Counted from the first letter of the stretch, positions 39,305-48,556 are shown. The stretch is 64,000 nucleotides of DNA from Wenzhouxiangella sp042310355 (GCF_042310355.1 NZ_JBHJMR010000003.1:248001-312000); one strand, 5' to 3'. Numbers and translations: made by a program. Notes: generated from the sequence alone by a model not told the origin.

Positions 39305-39310
39305 TATAAT
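39305..39310 (+). promoter_or_regulatory. TATAAT box directly before perM
   Basis: A perfect TATAAT ends 6 nt before the ATG at 39317. If used, transcription would start at or next to the A of the start codon, giving a leaderless mRNA. The -35 region is not clear. Confidence 0.5.
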
Positions 39311-39316
39311 CCAGAC

Positions 39317-40501
39317 ATGATCGCGCGCGTCAACAACTGGTTCCGACGGCACTTCTCCGATCCCCAGGTGGTCATCCTGGCGCTTTTCCTGGCGCTGGGC
39401 GTGCTGACCGTGGCATTGTTCGGACAGATGCTCGGGCCGGTGCTCGCCAGCCTGGTGCTGGCCTACCTGCTCGAGGGCGGCGTCCTGCGGCTCGAGCGGC
39501 TGGGTGCGCCCCGCTTGCTGGCCGTCATCGGTGTGTTTACCGGCTTCATGGCCGCGCTGGTCTACCTGCTCTTCGGCCTGGTGCCGATGCTTACCCGCCA
39601 GCTTGCCGCCATCGTGCGCGACCTGCCCAGCTACGTCGCCATGGCCCAGGACTGGGTCGCCAAGCTGCCGGATCGCTATCCCCAGCTGGTCGCCCCGACC
39701 GCGCCGGAAGGCGAAACCGAGACGGTCGCCAACGACGCCGGTGAACTGGTCGCCGAGGAGGGGCAGCGCGAACTGGCGCTGATCTCGCAGGAGCAACTGT
39801 CGCGCTGGCTCGACAATATCGGCTCCGAGCTGGTCAATTATGGCGCCACGCTGGTGTCCTTCTCGGGCGTGATGAGCGCCGTCAACCTTCTGATTTTCCT
39901 CGTCCTCATGCCGGTGCTGGTGTTCTTCTTCCTCAAGGACAAGCACCAGCTCGTCGCCTGGGTCAGCCAGTACCTGCCGCGCGATCGCGACCTGGTCACC
40001 CGGGTGTGGCAGGAGGTCGATGCCCAGATCGGCAACTACATTCGCGGCAAGGTGCTCGAGATCCTCATCGTCTGGGTCGTGACCTACGCGGTGTTCTCCG
40101 TGCTGAACATGCCGTTCGTGATGCTTTTGTCCATGCTGGTCGGTTTTTCGGTGATCATCCCCTATATCGGTGCGGCGGTCGTGACCGTGCCGGTCGCGCT
40201 GGTGGCCCTGGTGGCGTTCGGCCCGACGGCCGGCTTCTGGTACGTGCTGATCGCCTATACCGTGATTCAGGCGCTCGACGGCAACGTACTGGTGCCCATC
40301 CTCTTTTCCGAGGTGGTCAGCCTGCACCCGGTGGCCATCATCACCGCGGTGCTGATCTTCGGCGGCATCTGGGGCTTCTGGGGCGTGTTCTTCGCGATTC
40401 CGCTGGCCACGCTGGTCAACGCCGTTCTGCGGGCCTGGCCGCGCCTGCGTGACGACGAACAAGCGGGCGATGCCGAAGAGCCGGTCGATGCCCGCGGCTG
40501 A
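39317..40501 (+). CDS. perM: AI-2E/PerM family transporter
   Basis: The 394-residue membrane protein has about eight hydrophobic segments (VVILALFLALGVLTVALFGQ, GVFTGFMAALVYLLFGLVPM). The family-typical stretch GKVLEILIVWVVTYAVF is present, as is the C-terminal IIPYIGAAVVTVPVALVAL. The family includes the putative AI-2 exporter and Na+/H+ antiporters; substrate cannot be assigned here. An insert between the second and third segment is acidic. The stop overlaps the start of murL. Confidence 0.88.
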   Translation: MIARVNNWFRRHFSDPQVVILALFLALGVLTVALFGQMLGPVLASLVLAYLLEGGVLRLERLGAPRLLAVIGVFTGFMAALVYLLFGLVPMLTRQLAAIVRDLPSYVAMAQDWVAKLPDRYPQLVAPTAPEGETETVANDAGELVAEEGQRELALISQEQLSRWLDNIGSELVNYGATLVSFSGVMSAVNLLIFLVLMPVLVFFFLKDKHQLVAWVSQYLPRDRDLVTRVWQEVDAQIGNYIRGKVLEILIVWVVTYAVFSVLNMPFVMLLSMLVGFSVIIPYIGAAVVTVPVALVALVAFGPTAGFWYVLIAYTVIQALDGNVLVPILFSEVVSLHPVAIITAVLIFGGIWGFWGVFFAIPLATLVNAVLRAWPRLRDDEQAGDAEEPVDARG

Positions 40502-41843
40502 AACCGTCCGCGAGCGCTCGCATTTCGAGCAATGGCGGCGCGAAGACAGTGCCCGCTTCGTTTTCAGTTCGCGTCATTTCGACCCCGCCACCGGCTGGAT
40601 CGAGCTCGGGTATCGCCTCGACGGTATCGAGTTGCGCGAGCGCTTCCGGCTGCCGCCCGCCGATCGATCGCCGGCTTGTCCCGCCGCGATCGATGCCGCC
40701 CTCGACCTGCTTCACTGGACCGCGGGAATCAGCTACTGGAAAGCGGGCTGTCCTTCCGAGATCCGCTTCGAGGCGCGCGGGCCCGACCGCTGGCAGGCAG
40801 CCTGGCTGGCCCGCCTGTATCGCGAGGGCCTGGCCGAGTTCGCCTGGCGCAACGGCCTGGAACAAGCGGAGTGGGCCGAGTTTCCGGCCGCGGCCGATGG
40901 GCCTGCCGCGGCCGTGAGCGGCCCGCTGCCCAGGCGCTCGCTGGTGCCGATGGGCGGCGGCAAGGACTCACTGGTGGCGCTCGAGCGCTTGCGCGCGCAG
41001 GGCGAGGAGCCGGTCACCGTCCAGGTCGGGCAGGCCGCGCTGATTCGCCAGGTGGCCACCACGGCCGACACGCGCCACCTGCAGGTCGAACGCCGGGTCG
41101 ATCCCGCCCTGGCGGGGCTCAACCGGCTCGGTGCCTGGAACGGTCATGTTCCGATCACCGCCATCAACGCCGCCGCGCTGGTCGTGCTGGCTTTGGTGCA
41201 CGGTTTCGACCGGGTGGTGTTCGCCAATGAACGCTCGGCCGACGAAGCGACCTTGCATGACGAATGCGGCCGGCCGGTCAACCACCAGTTCTCCAAGTCG
41301 CTCGCCTTCGAGCGCATGCTGGGCGAGTGGGTCGAGCGCTGCATCTCGCCCGACCTGGCGGTGTTCTCGCTGTTGCGTCGGGATCGCGAACTGGCCGTCT
41401 GCCGCGAGTTCGCCGGGCTTGTGCGTTACCACGACGTGTTTTCGTCCTGCAATCGCAACTTCCACCTCGACGGGGCGCGAACCAAACGCTGGTGCGGTCA
41501 GTGCCCCAAATGTCATTTCGTCTTTCTGGCGCTGGCGCCGTTCATGCCGCCCGACGCCCTGGCCGGAATATTCGGCACCAATCTGCTCGACGACGAAGGC
41601 CAGCTCGGTGGTTTCCGGGCGCTGCTCGCGATTGACGGCGCCAAGCCCTTCGAGTGCGTCGGCGAGGCCGACGAGGCGCGCTCGGCCCTGCTCGCCCTGG
41701 CCGATGATCCACGCTGGCGCGATTGCCGCGTCGTGGCGCGCCTGTCGCCGCTGCTGGCCGGGCTCGACGTGCCGGCGATCGAAGATTTGTGCCGCCCCGG
41801 TCGGGTTCACCGCATCCCCGATGACCTGCTCACCGACGCTTGA
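40488..41843 (+). CDS. murL: UDP-MurNAc-L-Ala-L-Glu epimerase MurL
   Basis: The protein of about 451 residues has a PP-loop-like motif (VPMGGGKDSLVALERL, about residues 153-168) and a Cys cluster WCGQCPKCHFVF (about 335-346). This combination and the direct neighbour murD2 match MurL of Xanthomonas. That enzyme epimerises the terminal L-Glu of UDP-MurNAc-L-Ala-L-Glu to D-Glu using ATP. It replaces the usual MurI plus MurD route. The ATG at 40488 was chosen for its gaag/gag leader; a GTG at 40449 is possible. It overlaps murD2 by 23 nt. Confidence 0.9.
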   Translation: MPAAETVRERSHFEQWRREDSARFVFSSRHFDPATGWIELGYRLDGIELRERFRLPPADRSPACPAAIDAALDLLHWTAGISYWKAGCPSEIRFEARGPDRWQAAWLARLYREGLAEFAWRNGLEQAEWAEFPAAADGPAAAVSGPLPRRSLVPMGGGKDSLVALERLRAQGEEPVTVQVGQAALIRQVATTADTRHLQVERRVDPALAGLNRLGAWNGHVPITAINAAALVVLALVHGFDRVVFANERSADEATLHDECGRPVNHQFSKSLAFERMLGEWVERCISPDLAVFSLLRRDRELAVCREFAGLVRYHDVFSSCNRNFHLDGARTKRWCGQCPKCHFVFLALAPFMPPDALAGIFGTNLLDDEGQLGGFRALLAIDGAKPFECVGEADEARSALLALADDPRWRDCRVVARLSPLLAGLDVPAIEDLCRPGRVHRIPDDLLTDA

Positions 41844-43167
41844 CTGGCTTGCCGGCCGGCGCATCGGCCTGCTCGGCTTCGGCCGCGACGGGCGCTCGGC
41901 GGCCCGGGCGCTGCAGCGGCGCGCGCCCGGCGTCGATCTGACGGTGCTGGTCGAGCACGGCACGGCCGATACCCAATGGCCCCTCGTGACCGGGCCCTTC
42001 GATGAGCGCCTGAAGGCGTTCGACGTCCTGGTTCGATCGCCGGGCGTCCCGGTCGACCATCCGGCACTTGTTGGCGCGCGCGCTGCCGGCGTGATGGTGG
42101 TCAACCCCGCCTCGATCTGGCTGGCCGAGAAGGGGGGCGACCTCACGGTCGTGGGCGTGACCGGTTCGAAGGGCAAGAGCACCACCGCCTCGCTGCTGGC
42201 CCACCTGTTGCGAGAGCAGGGCAGGGCGGTGCTGCTGGCGGGCAACATCGGTGTGCCGTTGCTCGATCATGTCGATACGCAGGCCGAGATCGCCGTGGTC
42301 GAGCTATCCAGCTACCAGCTGGCCGACTTGCAGGGACGAATCGACCTCGGCTTGTTCACGCGCCTGTTTCCCGAGCACCTGGACTGGCACGGCGGCCAAG
42401 CCGCCTACGTGGCGGCCAAGCTGCGCCTGGCCGAATTGCTGGAGGGCCGCCCCCTGCTGGTCAATGCCGCCGACCCGCGGCTGCTGGCGGCCACCGCAAG
42501 CGTTTCCGGCCGAGTGCTCGGCAATCGACCGCCCGGCATCTGGCGCGACGGCAATCGCTTGATGGACGATCGCTCCGAGCTGTGCCCCGAGGGGGTATTG
42601 CCCCTGATCGGGCGCCACAACCTCGATAACGCTGCGCTGGCCCTGCAGGCGGCCACCATGCTGGGGCATGAGCCCGCCGCCCTGGTAAAGGCCCTGTCGA
42701 GTTTCCAGGCCTTGCCCCACCGCCTCGAGCCCGTCGCCACCCTGGACGGCGTGCGCTACATCAACGATTCCATCTCGACCAGCCCCTGGGCCACGCTGGC
42801 AGCGCTCGATGCCATCGGTGAGGCCCCGGTCGTCCTGATCGCCGGCGGCCAGACGCGTCCGGCCGACTGGCAGCCCGTTTTCGACCGGCTCGACGGGCAT
42901 CGGATCGAGGCCCTGTTGACCTTGCCCGACAGCGGCTCGGAGCTGGCCGCGCGTTTCCGCGAATCGGTCGCTTCCCGGGTCGGAGGCATCGAGTGCTGCG
43001 ACGGGCTCGAGCAGGCGGTGGCGAGGGCGCGCGAACTGGCCGTTCCGGGCGGGGTTGTGCTGCTCTCGCCGGGCGCGCCCAGCTTCGGCCGGTTTCGCGA
43101 TTTCGAGCAGCGCGGAGAGCGTTTCCGGGCGCTAGTGGGCCATGCGGCAGGTAACACTCAGCCCTAG
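41821..43167 (+). CDS. murD2: UDP-MurNAc-L-alanine-L-glutamate ligase MurD2
   Basis: The 448-residue Mur ligase has the ATP loop VVGVTGSKGKSTTAS, the central LFTRLFPEHLDWHGG and the late block YINDSISTSPWATLAAL. These are MurD-like, but pairing with murL marks it as MurD2, which adds L-Glu rather than D-Glu. Together the two genes give UDP-MurNAc-L-Ala-D-Glu for peptidoglycan. The ATG at 41821 lies inside the end of murL, so the two are probably translationally coupled. Confidence 0.88.
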   Translation: MTCSPTLDWLAGRRIGLLGFGRDGRSAARALQRRAPGVDLTVLVEHGTADTQWPLVTGPFDERLKAFDVLVRSPGVPVDHPALVGARAAGVMVVNPASIWLAEKGGDLTVVGVTGSKGKSTTASLLAHLLREQGRAVLLAGNIGVPLLDHVDTQAEIAVVELSSYQLADLQGRIDLGLFTRLFPEHLDWHGGQAAYVAAKLRLAELLEGRPLLVNAADPRLLAATASVSGRVLGNRPPGIWRDGNRLMDDRSELCPEGVLPLIGRHNLDNAALALQAATMLGHEPAALVKALSSFQALPHRLEPVATLDGVRYINDSISTSPWATLAALDAIGEAPVVLIAGGQTRPADWQPVFDRLDGHRIEALLTLPDSGSELAARFRESVASRVGGIECCDGLEQAVARARELAVPGGVVLLSPGAPSFGRFRDFEQRGERFRALVGHAAGNTQP

Positions 43168-43174
43168 TCGAGTC

Positions 43175-44173
43175 TCAGTAAGCGCGATCGACCGCGTAGC
43201 CGGCCAGGAACTCGAGAGCAGCGCGTTCTTCGGTGTCGGGCAGCACCGCCAGCGACCGCCGCGCCTTGTCGGCCAATACCCCGGCCTGGGACATGGCCTG
43301 GTCGAGCGCGCCGGTGCGCTCCATGATGTGGCGCACGTCCACCACGCGATCGCTGCCGCCGGCCTCGACGATCTCCCGGATCAGCTTCCGCTCCTCGCCG
43401 CCGGCGGACTGCAGGGCAAGAATCAGCGGCAGGGTCACCTTGCCTTCGGCCAGGTCGTCGCCGGCGTTCTTGCCCAGGTCGTCCCCCTTGCCGCGGTAGT
43501 CGAGCACATCGTCGACGATCTGGAAGGCCTGCCCCAGGAACAGGCCGAAATCCGCCAGGCGTTCACAGGCGTCCTCGTGCAGGTTGCCGAGCACCCCGCC
43601 CAGCCGGGCGCTGGCGGCGAACAGGCAGGCCGTCTTGTCGGAAATGACCTGGTAGTAGTCCTCGACGCCGAGATCGGGGTTGCCCATCTGCATCAATTGC
43701 AGCACCTCGCCCTCGGCGATCGTGTTGGTGGTGTCGGCGAGGATGTTCATGATGCGCATGCGGTCGAGTTCGACCATCAGCTGGAAGCTGCGCGAGTACA
43801 GGAAGTCGCCGACCAGCACCGAGGCGGCATTGCCCCAAAGCCGGTGTGCGGTGACCTGGCCGCGGCGACGCGAGGACTCATCGACCACATCGTCGTGGAG
43901 CAGGGTGGATGTGTGGATGAACTCGATGATCGCCGCCAGCTTGAGGTGATCGCGGCCCTCGTAGCCCGCCGCCCGGGCACACAGCAGGTGCACCAGCGGA
44001 CGCATGCGCTTGCCGCCCCCGCCGATGATGTGATGGCTGATCTGGTTGACCAGGGCGACGTCTGACGCCAGCCGCTCGACGATCAGCCGATCGACCGCCT
44101 GGCGGTCGGCCCGGGTCAGTTCCAGGATGTCGTCGAGGCCGGCCGGCAGCGTGGGCGAGGAGAAATCGTTCAT
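43175..44173 (-). CDS. ispB: Octaprenyl/polyprenyl diphosphate synthase
   Basis: The 332-residue protein has both Asp-rich motifs, HDDVVDESSRRRG and DDVLDYRGKGDDLGKNAGDDLAEGK. GGGGKRMRPLVHLL binds the isoprenyl substrate. It makes the side chain of ubiquinone. The ATG at 44173 was chosen; a TTG at 44182 would add three residues. A TATAAT-like box on the minus strand is only 8 nt upstream of the ATG. It converges on murD2 with a 7-nt gap. Confidence 0.94.
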   Translation of the reverse strand: MNDFSSPTLPAGLDDILELTRADRQAVDRLIVERLASDVALVNQISHHIIGGGGKRMRPLVHLLCARAAGYEGRDHLKLAAIIEFIHTSTLLHDDVVDESSRRRGQVTAHRLWGNAASVLVGDFLYSRSFQLMVELDRMRIMNILADTTNTIAEGEVLQLMQMGNPDLGVEDYYQVISDKTACLFAASARLGGVLGNLHEDACERLADFGLFLGQAFQIVDDVLDYRGKGDDLGKNAGDDLAEGKVTLPLILALQSAGGEERKLIREIVEAGGSDRVVDVRHIMERTGALDQAMSQAGVLADKARRSLAVLPDTEERAALEFLAGYAVDRAY

Positions 44174-44294
44174 GGAGGACAATTATACGGGGCGATTTCC
44201 TTCGTCGTGACGGGGGATTCTTCCGACGGTGACCGGCCGGCGCTATGCTAGACTTTTGCGCATTCTCAAACGCACAACAGGAGAGGCCCGCGTC

Positions 44295-44735
44295 ATGGCC
44301 CGTGGAATCAACAAGGCGATCCTGATCGGCAATCTCGGCGCCGATCCCGAAACCCGGCACACCGCCGGCGGCAATGCAGTGACCAATATTCGAATCGCGA
44401 CCTCCGAGGCCTGGCGCGACCGCCAGACCGGCGAGCAGCAGGAACGCACCGAGTGGCACCGCGTGGTGCTGTTCAGCAAGCTCGGCGAAATTGCCGGCGA
44501 GTACCTGCGCAAGGGTTCGAAGGTCTACATCGAAGGGCGCATCCAGACGCGCAAGTGGCAGGGCCAGGACGGCCAGGACCGCTGGACGACCGAAATCGTC
44601 GCCAACGAGATGCAGATGCTCGACAGTCGCGGCGGCAGTGCGCCGTTCGACGACAACAAGAACCAGTCCCAGCAGAGCTACGACGGTCCCCCGAGCGACA
44701 ACGGCGGCGGCCTGGAAGACGATATTCCGTTCTGA
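44295..44735 (+). CDS. ssb: Single-stranded DNA-binding protein
   Basis: The 146-residue protein has the OB-fold start MARGINKAILIGNLGADPETR and the block ERTEWHRVVLFSKLGEIAGEYL. A Gln/Asn/Gly-rich linker leads to the acidic tip LEDDIPF that recruits partner proteins. It coats ssDNA in replication and repair. In many relatives ssb is next to uvrA; here uvrA is about 14 kb away. Confidence 0.97.
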   Translation: MARGINKAILIGNLGADPETRHTAGGNAVTNIRIATSEAWRDRQTGEQQERTEWHRVVLFSKLGEIAGEYLRKGSKVYIEGRIQTRKWQGQDGQDRWTTEIVANEMQMLDSRGGSAPFDDNKNQSQQSYDGPPSDNGGGLEDDIPF

Positions 44736-44809
44736 CGGGTGCTGCGTCTGAGCTGTGCGGGCCGTGGCAGGACAGCACGGCCTTCGGGGCTGGGCATAAA
44801 AATCTTTGA

Positions 44810-44953
44810 AACGCAAAGACGCTAAGACGCAAAGAAATCCATTAAAAAAAGGGATAAATTCCCTGAACGACCAAAATTACTGGAATCTGGCGGGACGAAT
44901 AATAGAACGCCTCGACCCGTCTTGAATTCTTTGCGTCTTAGCGTCTTTGCGTT
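44810..44953. repeat. Iterated inverted repeat, 8-nt unit
   Basis: The left arm (44810-44834, gcaaagac gctaagac gcaaag after aac/aa) and right arm (44929-44953) are perfect 25-bp complements. The unit is 8 nt (GCAAAGAC). The spacer of 94 nt is A+T-rich and has no gene. The right arm ends 49 nt before the rmlB start. The perfect match of both arms suggests recent formation or ongoing correction. Confidence 0.95.
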
Positions 44954-45002
44954 TAACAGGTTTTGATTCGCGTTTTCGCGTCTACAAGGTTTTGAATTTC
45001 AG

Positions 45003-46055
45003 ATGAAAACCCTCCTAGTAACCGGCGGCGCCGGGTTTGTCGGGTCCAATTTCGTCCATCACGTGCTCGCCTCCGGCGACACGCGGGTGATCAACCTGGA
45101 CCTGCTGACCTACGCCGGCAATCGCGAGTCACTCGACGGCCTGCCCGACGAGCGGCATGTCTTCGTCGAGGGCGACATCTGCGACGGCCCGCTGGTGCGG
45201 CGACTGCTCGACGAGCATCGCCCCGATGCAATCGTGCATTTCGCCGCCGAAAGCCACGTCGACCGTTCGATCGACGACCCGGGCGCGTTCATCCGCACCA
45301 ATGTCACCGGTACGCAAACGCTGCTGGATGCCGCGCTGGCCTACTGGCAGGGCGGGGCGGACGACTTCCGCTTCGTGCACGTGTCCACCGACGAGGTCTA
45401 CGGCACCCTCGGTCCCGACGAGCCGGGTTTCAGCGAAACCCATCGCTACGCACCCAACTCGCCTTACGCGGCCTCCAAGGCCGCTGCCGATCACCTGGCA
45501 CGCGCCTGGCACCGAACCTACGGCCTGCCGGTGATGATCACCAACTGCTCGAACAACTACGGGCCGTTCCAGTTTCCCGAAAAGCTGATTCCGCTGATGC
45601 TGATCAACGCCCTGGAAGGCGAGAAGCTGCCGGTCTACGGCGATGGTCAGCAGCGCAGGGACTGGCTGTTCGTCACCGACCACTGCCGCGCCATCGAGCG
45701 GGTGCTCGAAGCCGGCGAGCCCGGGCGCGTGTACAACATCGGCGGCAACGCCGAGATGGCCAACCTGGACGTCGTCCACCTGCTGTGCGACCTGCTCGAC
45801 GAGCGCGTCCCCGGCGAGCGTCCCCGGCGCGAATTGATCGAATACGTCACCGACCGCCCCGGCCACGACCGCCGCTACGCCATCGACGCAACCCGCATCC
45901 GCGACGAACTGGGCTGGACACCCTCGGTCGATTTCACTGAAGGCCTGGCGCGGACCGTCGACTGGTACCTCGAAAACCGCGACTGGTGGCAACGCATCCG
46001 CGACGGCCGCTACCGCTCCCAACGCCTCGGCGTTTCTAGATTCAAAAAAGGATGA
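45003..46055 (+). CDS. rmlB: dTDP-glucose 4,6-dehydratase
   Basis: The 350-residue extended SDR enzyme has the NAD motif VTGGAGFVGSNFVHH, the VSTDEVYG block and the catalytic YAASKAA. It makes dTDP-4-keto-6-deoxyglucose, the second step of dTDP-L-rhamnose synthesis. It is separated from rmlACD by a 190-bp gap filled with an inverted repeat. Confidence 0.97.
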   Translation: MKTLLVTGGAGFVGSNFVHHVLASGDTRVINLDLLTYAGNRESLDGLPDERHVFVEGDICDGPLVRRLLDEHRPDAIVHFAAESHVDRSIDDPGAFIRTNVTGTQTLLDAALAYWQGGADDFRFVHVSTDEVYGTLGPDEPGFSETHRYAPNSPYAASKAAADHLARAWHRTYGLPVMITNCSNNYGPFQFPEKLIPLMLINALEGEKLPVYGDGQQRRDWLFVTDHCRAIERVLEAGEPGRVYNIGGNAEMANLDVVHLLCDLLDERVPGERPRRELIEYVTDRPGHDRRYAIDATRIRDELGWTPSVDFTEGLARTVDWYLENRDWWQRIRDGRYRSQRLGVSRFKKG

Positions 46056-46058
46056 ATT

Positions 46059-46213
46059 GAACCGCAGATGAACGCGAATGAACGCGGATAAACAAACGGG
46101 CTTTGGAAGGATCGCTCCGGCCCGCCTGACGTTCTTTGTTTCAGACTTTGACTGATATTTTTTCTTCAAGAAGCTCTTTTCATCTGCGTTAATCTGCGTT
46201 CATCTGCGGTTCC
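46059..46213. repeat. Iterated inverted repeat, 10-nt unit (copy 4)
   Basis: The left arm (46059-46091) has units accgcagatg, aacgcgaatg, aacgcggata. The right arm (46179-46213) reads ttcatctgcgttaatctg, then cgttcatctgcggttcc. It starts 4 nt after the rmlB stop and ends 33 nt before rmlA, so it splits the rhamnose gene set. Confidence 0.93.
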
Positions 46214-46245
46214 AAATCAAACAATCAATAAAATGATGAAAAGCC

Positions 46246-47130
46246 ATGACGCGTAAAGGCATCATTCTCGCCGGCGGTTCCGGGACGCGGCTGTATCCGC
46301 TCACGCAGGTGATCAGCAAGCAGCTGTTGCCGGTCTACGACAAGCCGATGATCTACTACCCGCTGTCGACCATGATGCAGGCCGGTATTCGCGAGATCCT
46401 GATCATCACCACGCCGCACGAGCAGGCCCTGTTCAAGCGCCTGCTGGGCGACGGCAGCCAGTGGGGTATCGAGCTTTCCTGGGCGGTGCAGGACGAGCCG
46501 CGGGGCCTGGCGGATGCCTTCATCATCGGCCGGGAATTTCTCGACGGCCACCCGGCCTGCCTGATCCTGGGCGACAACATCTTCCACGGCGGCGGCCTGC
46601 GCGAGCTGCTCGAGCGCGCCAATGGACGCGCCCGGGGTGCCACGGTTTTCGGCTACTGGGTCAGCGACCCGGAGCGCTACGGCGTCGCCGAGATGGACGG
46701 TGAGGGTCGGGTGCTCTCGCTGGAGGAAAAGCCCGAACGGCCGAAGTCCAACTATGCCGTCACCGGGCTGTACTTCTACGACGAGCGCGTCTGCGGCTTT
46801 GCTGCCGATCTCGAGCCCTCCGCCCGCGGCGAACTGGAGATCACCGATCTCAATCGTCGCTATCTCGAGGCCGGCGATCTTACGGTCGAGCGCATGGGGC
46901 GCGGCTACGCCTGGCTCGATACCGGCACCCATCAGTCGCTTCAGCAGGCCTCGAGCTACATCGAAACACTCGAGTCGCGCCAGGGCCTGCGCGTGGCCTG
47001 CCCCGAGGAAATCGCCTTTCGCCAGGGCTGGATCAACGGCGAGCAACTGCTGGCCCTGGCCGAGCCGCTGACCAAAAGCGGCTACGGCGACTACCTGCGC
47101 ATGATCGCGCGCACTGCCGAGCCGGCATGA
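46246..47130 (+). CDS. rmlA: Glucose-1-phosphate thymidylyltransferase
   Basis: The 294-residue enzyme has the nucleotide-binding start GIILAGGSGTRLYPLTQ, then KQLLPVYDKPMIYYPLS and GDNIFHGGGL. It makes dTDP-glucose from dTTP and glucose-1-phosphate, the first step of rhamnose synthesis. It overlaps rmlC by 4 nt (ATGA). Confidence 0.98.
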   Translation: MTRKGIILAGGSGTRLYPLTQVISKQLLPVYDKPMIYYPLSTMMQAGIREILIITTPHEQALFKRLLGDGSQWGIELSWAVQDEPRGLADAFIIGREFLDGHPACLILGDNIFHGGGLRELLERANGRARGATVFGYWVSDPERYGVAEMDGEGRVLSLEEKPERPKSNYAVTGLYFYDERVCGFAADLEPSARGELEITDLNRRYLEAGDLTVERMGRGYAWLDTGTHQSLQQASSYIETLESRQGLRVACPEEIAFRQGWINGEQLLALAEPLTKSGYGDYLRMIARTAEPA

Positions 47131-47675
47131 AGGTCATCGACACGGAACTGCCGGGCGTGAAGCTGATCGAGCCGCGCGTGTTCGGCGACGAGCGCGGCTG
47201 GTTCCTCGAGACCTGGCGCGAGGAGCGCTACCGCGAACATGGTATCGGGGAGAACTTCGTGCAGGCGAACTGCTCGTGTTCGACGCGCGGCGTCCTGCGC
47301 GGGCTGCACTACCAGTGGCCCGAGCCGCAAGGCAAGCTGGTCTGGGTCACGGCCGGGTCGGTGTTCGACGTGGCCGTCGATATTCGCCCCGGCTCGAGTA
47401 CTTTCGGTCGTTGGGCGGGCGTGACGCTCGATGCCGACAGCCATCGACAGCTGTGGATTCCGGAAGGCTTCGCCCACGGCTTCCAGGTGCTCAGCGATTC
47501 GGCCACGTTCAACTACCTGTGCACCCGGTCCTACCGCGGCGAGTTCGATGCTTCGATCGCCTGGGACGATCCGGATCTCGCGGTGGACTGGCCGCTGACT
47601 CCCTCGGGTCTTTCGGAAAAGGATCGCGCCGCGCCGCGCCTGGCCGAGCTCGCGGCCGACCGGTTGCCGTCGTGA
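47127..47675 (+). CDS. rmlC: dTDP-4-dehydrorhamnose 3,5-epimerase
   Basis: The 182-residue cupin enzyme has LIEPRVFGDERGWFLETW, the catalytic-His block RGVLRGLHYQWPEPQGKLV and IPEGFAHGFQVLSD. It epimerises C3 and C5 of the keto-sugar. It overlaps rmlA and rmlD by 4 nt on each side. Confidence 0.98.
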   Translation: MKVIDTELPGVKLIEPRVFGDERGWFLETWREERYREHGIGENFVQANCSCSTRGVLRGLHYQWPEPQGKLVWVTAGSVFDVAVDIRPGSSTFGRWAGVTLDADSHRQLWIPEGFAHGFQVLSDSATFNYLCTRSYRGEFDASIAWDDPDLAVDWPLTPSGLSEKDRAAPRLAELAADRLPS

Positions 47676-48556
47676 CCACGCTGCTGCTGGGTGCCAACGG
47701 CCAGCTTGGTCGCCACCTGCGCGCCGAGATTGGCGGTATGACGACCTGCGCCCGCAGCCAGGCGGATCACGCGCTGGACCTGTCCGACATCGAAGGCGTT
47801 GGCCGACTGCTCGATCGGCTGCAGCCGCGGATCATCGTCAATGCCGCGGCATGGACGGCGGTGGACGATGCCGAGGAGCACGAGAGCGAGGCCTTTCGCC
47901 TGAACCGGGACCTGCCCGCCGCGCTGGCCGACTGGTGTCGCCGCCGCGAGGCCTTGCTGCTGCACTACTCGACCGACTACGTGTTCAGCGGCCAACCCGG
48001 GCGCGCCTGGAGAGAGGACGATCCGGTGGCGCCGGAATCGGCTTACGGGCGCAGCAAGCTCGCCGGCGAGCAGGCGATCGCGGCCAGCGACTGCCGCGCC
48101 CTGGTATTGCGAACCGCCTGGGTCTACAGTGCCTTGCCGGGCAACTTCCTCAGCGCCATTCTCAAGCGTGCCGGCGAAGGGCGTGACCTGAAAGTGGTGG
48201 CCGACCAAAGCGGCTCTCCGACCTGGGCCGGTACCCTGGCGCAGGCGACCCGCAGCCTGCTGACCCTGGCCGGCCGAGTCGAGCGGCCCGAGATCCTGCA
48301 CGTCAGCGGCCAGGGCGTGATGACCTGGCATGCCCTGGCCGAGCGGGCCGTGCAGCTGGCCGCGGAGCGTGGCATCATTCCAGGCATCGTCGACGTCGAG
48401 CCGATCGGCAGCGACCAGTGGCCGCAAAAGGCGAAGCGTCCCGCCTGGTCCGTGCTCGACGGCTCGCGCTATGAACAATTCACCGGCCAGTCACTGCCCG
48501 ACTGCGAGCATGCGCTGGCCGAATGCCTGAATCGATGGAGCGAGGCCCCATGCTGA
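47672..48556 (+). CDS. rmlD: dTDP-4-dehydrorhamnose reductase
   Basis: The 294-residue SDR enzyme starts LLLGANGQLGRHL, has STDYVFSG and the catalytic YGRSKLAGE, and reduces the sugar to dTDP-L-rhamnose. The start is a GTG at 47672 that overlaps the rmlC stop (GTGA). It overlaps manC by 7 nt. Confidence 0.97.
   Translation: MTTLLLGANGQLGRHLRAEIGGMTTCARSQADHALDLSDIEGVGRLLDRLQPRIIVNAAAWTAVDDAEEHESEAFRLNRDLPAALADWCRRREALLLHYSTDYVFSGQPGRAWREDDPVAPESAYGRSKLAGEQAIAASDCRALVLRTAWVYSALPGNFLSAILKRAGEGRDLKVVADQSGSPTWAGTLAQATRSLLTLAGRVERPEILHVSGQGVMTWHALAERAVQLAAERGIIPGIVDVEPIGSDQWPQKAKRPAWSVLDGSRYEQFTGQSLPDCEHALAECLNRWSEAPC

Noticed and set aside
40449..40487. Longer N-terminus of MurL from a GTG
   Set aside because: It lies inside the end of perM and adds only basic, non-conserved residues; the ATG at 40488 has a better leader, though this is not certain.
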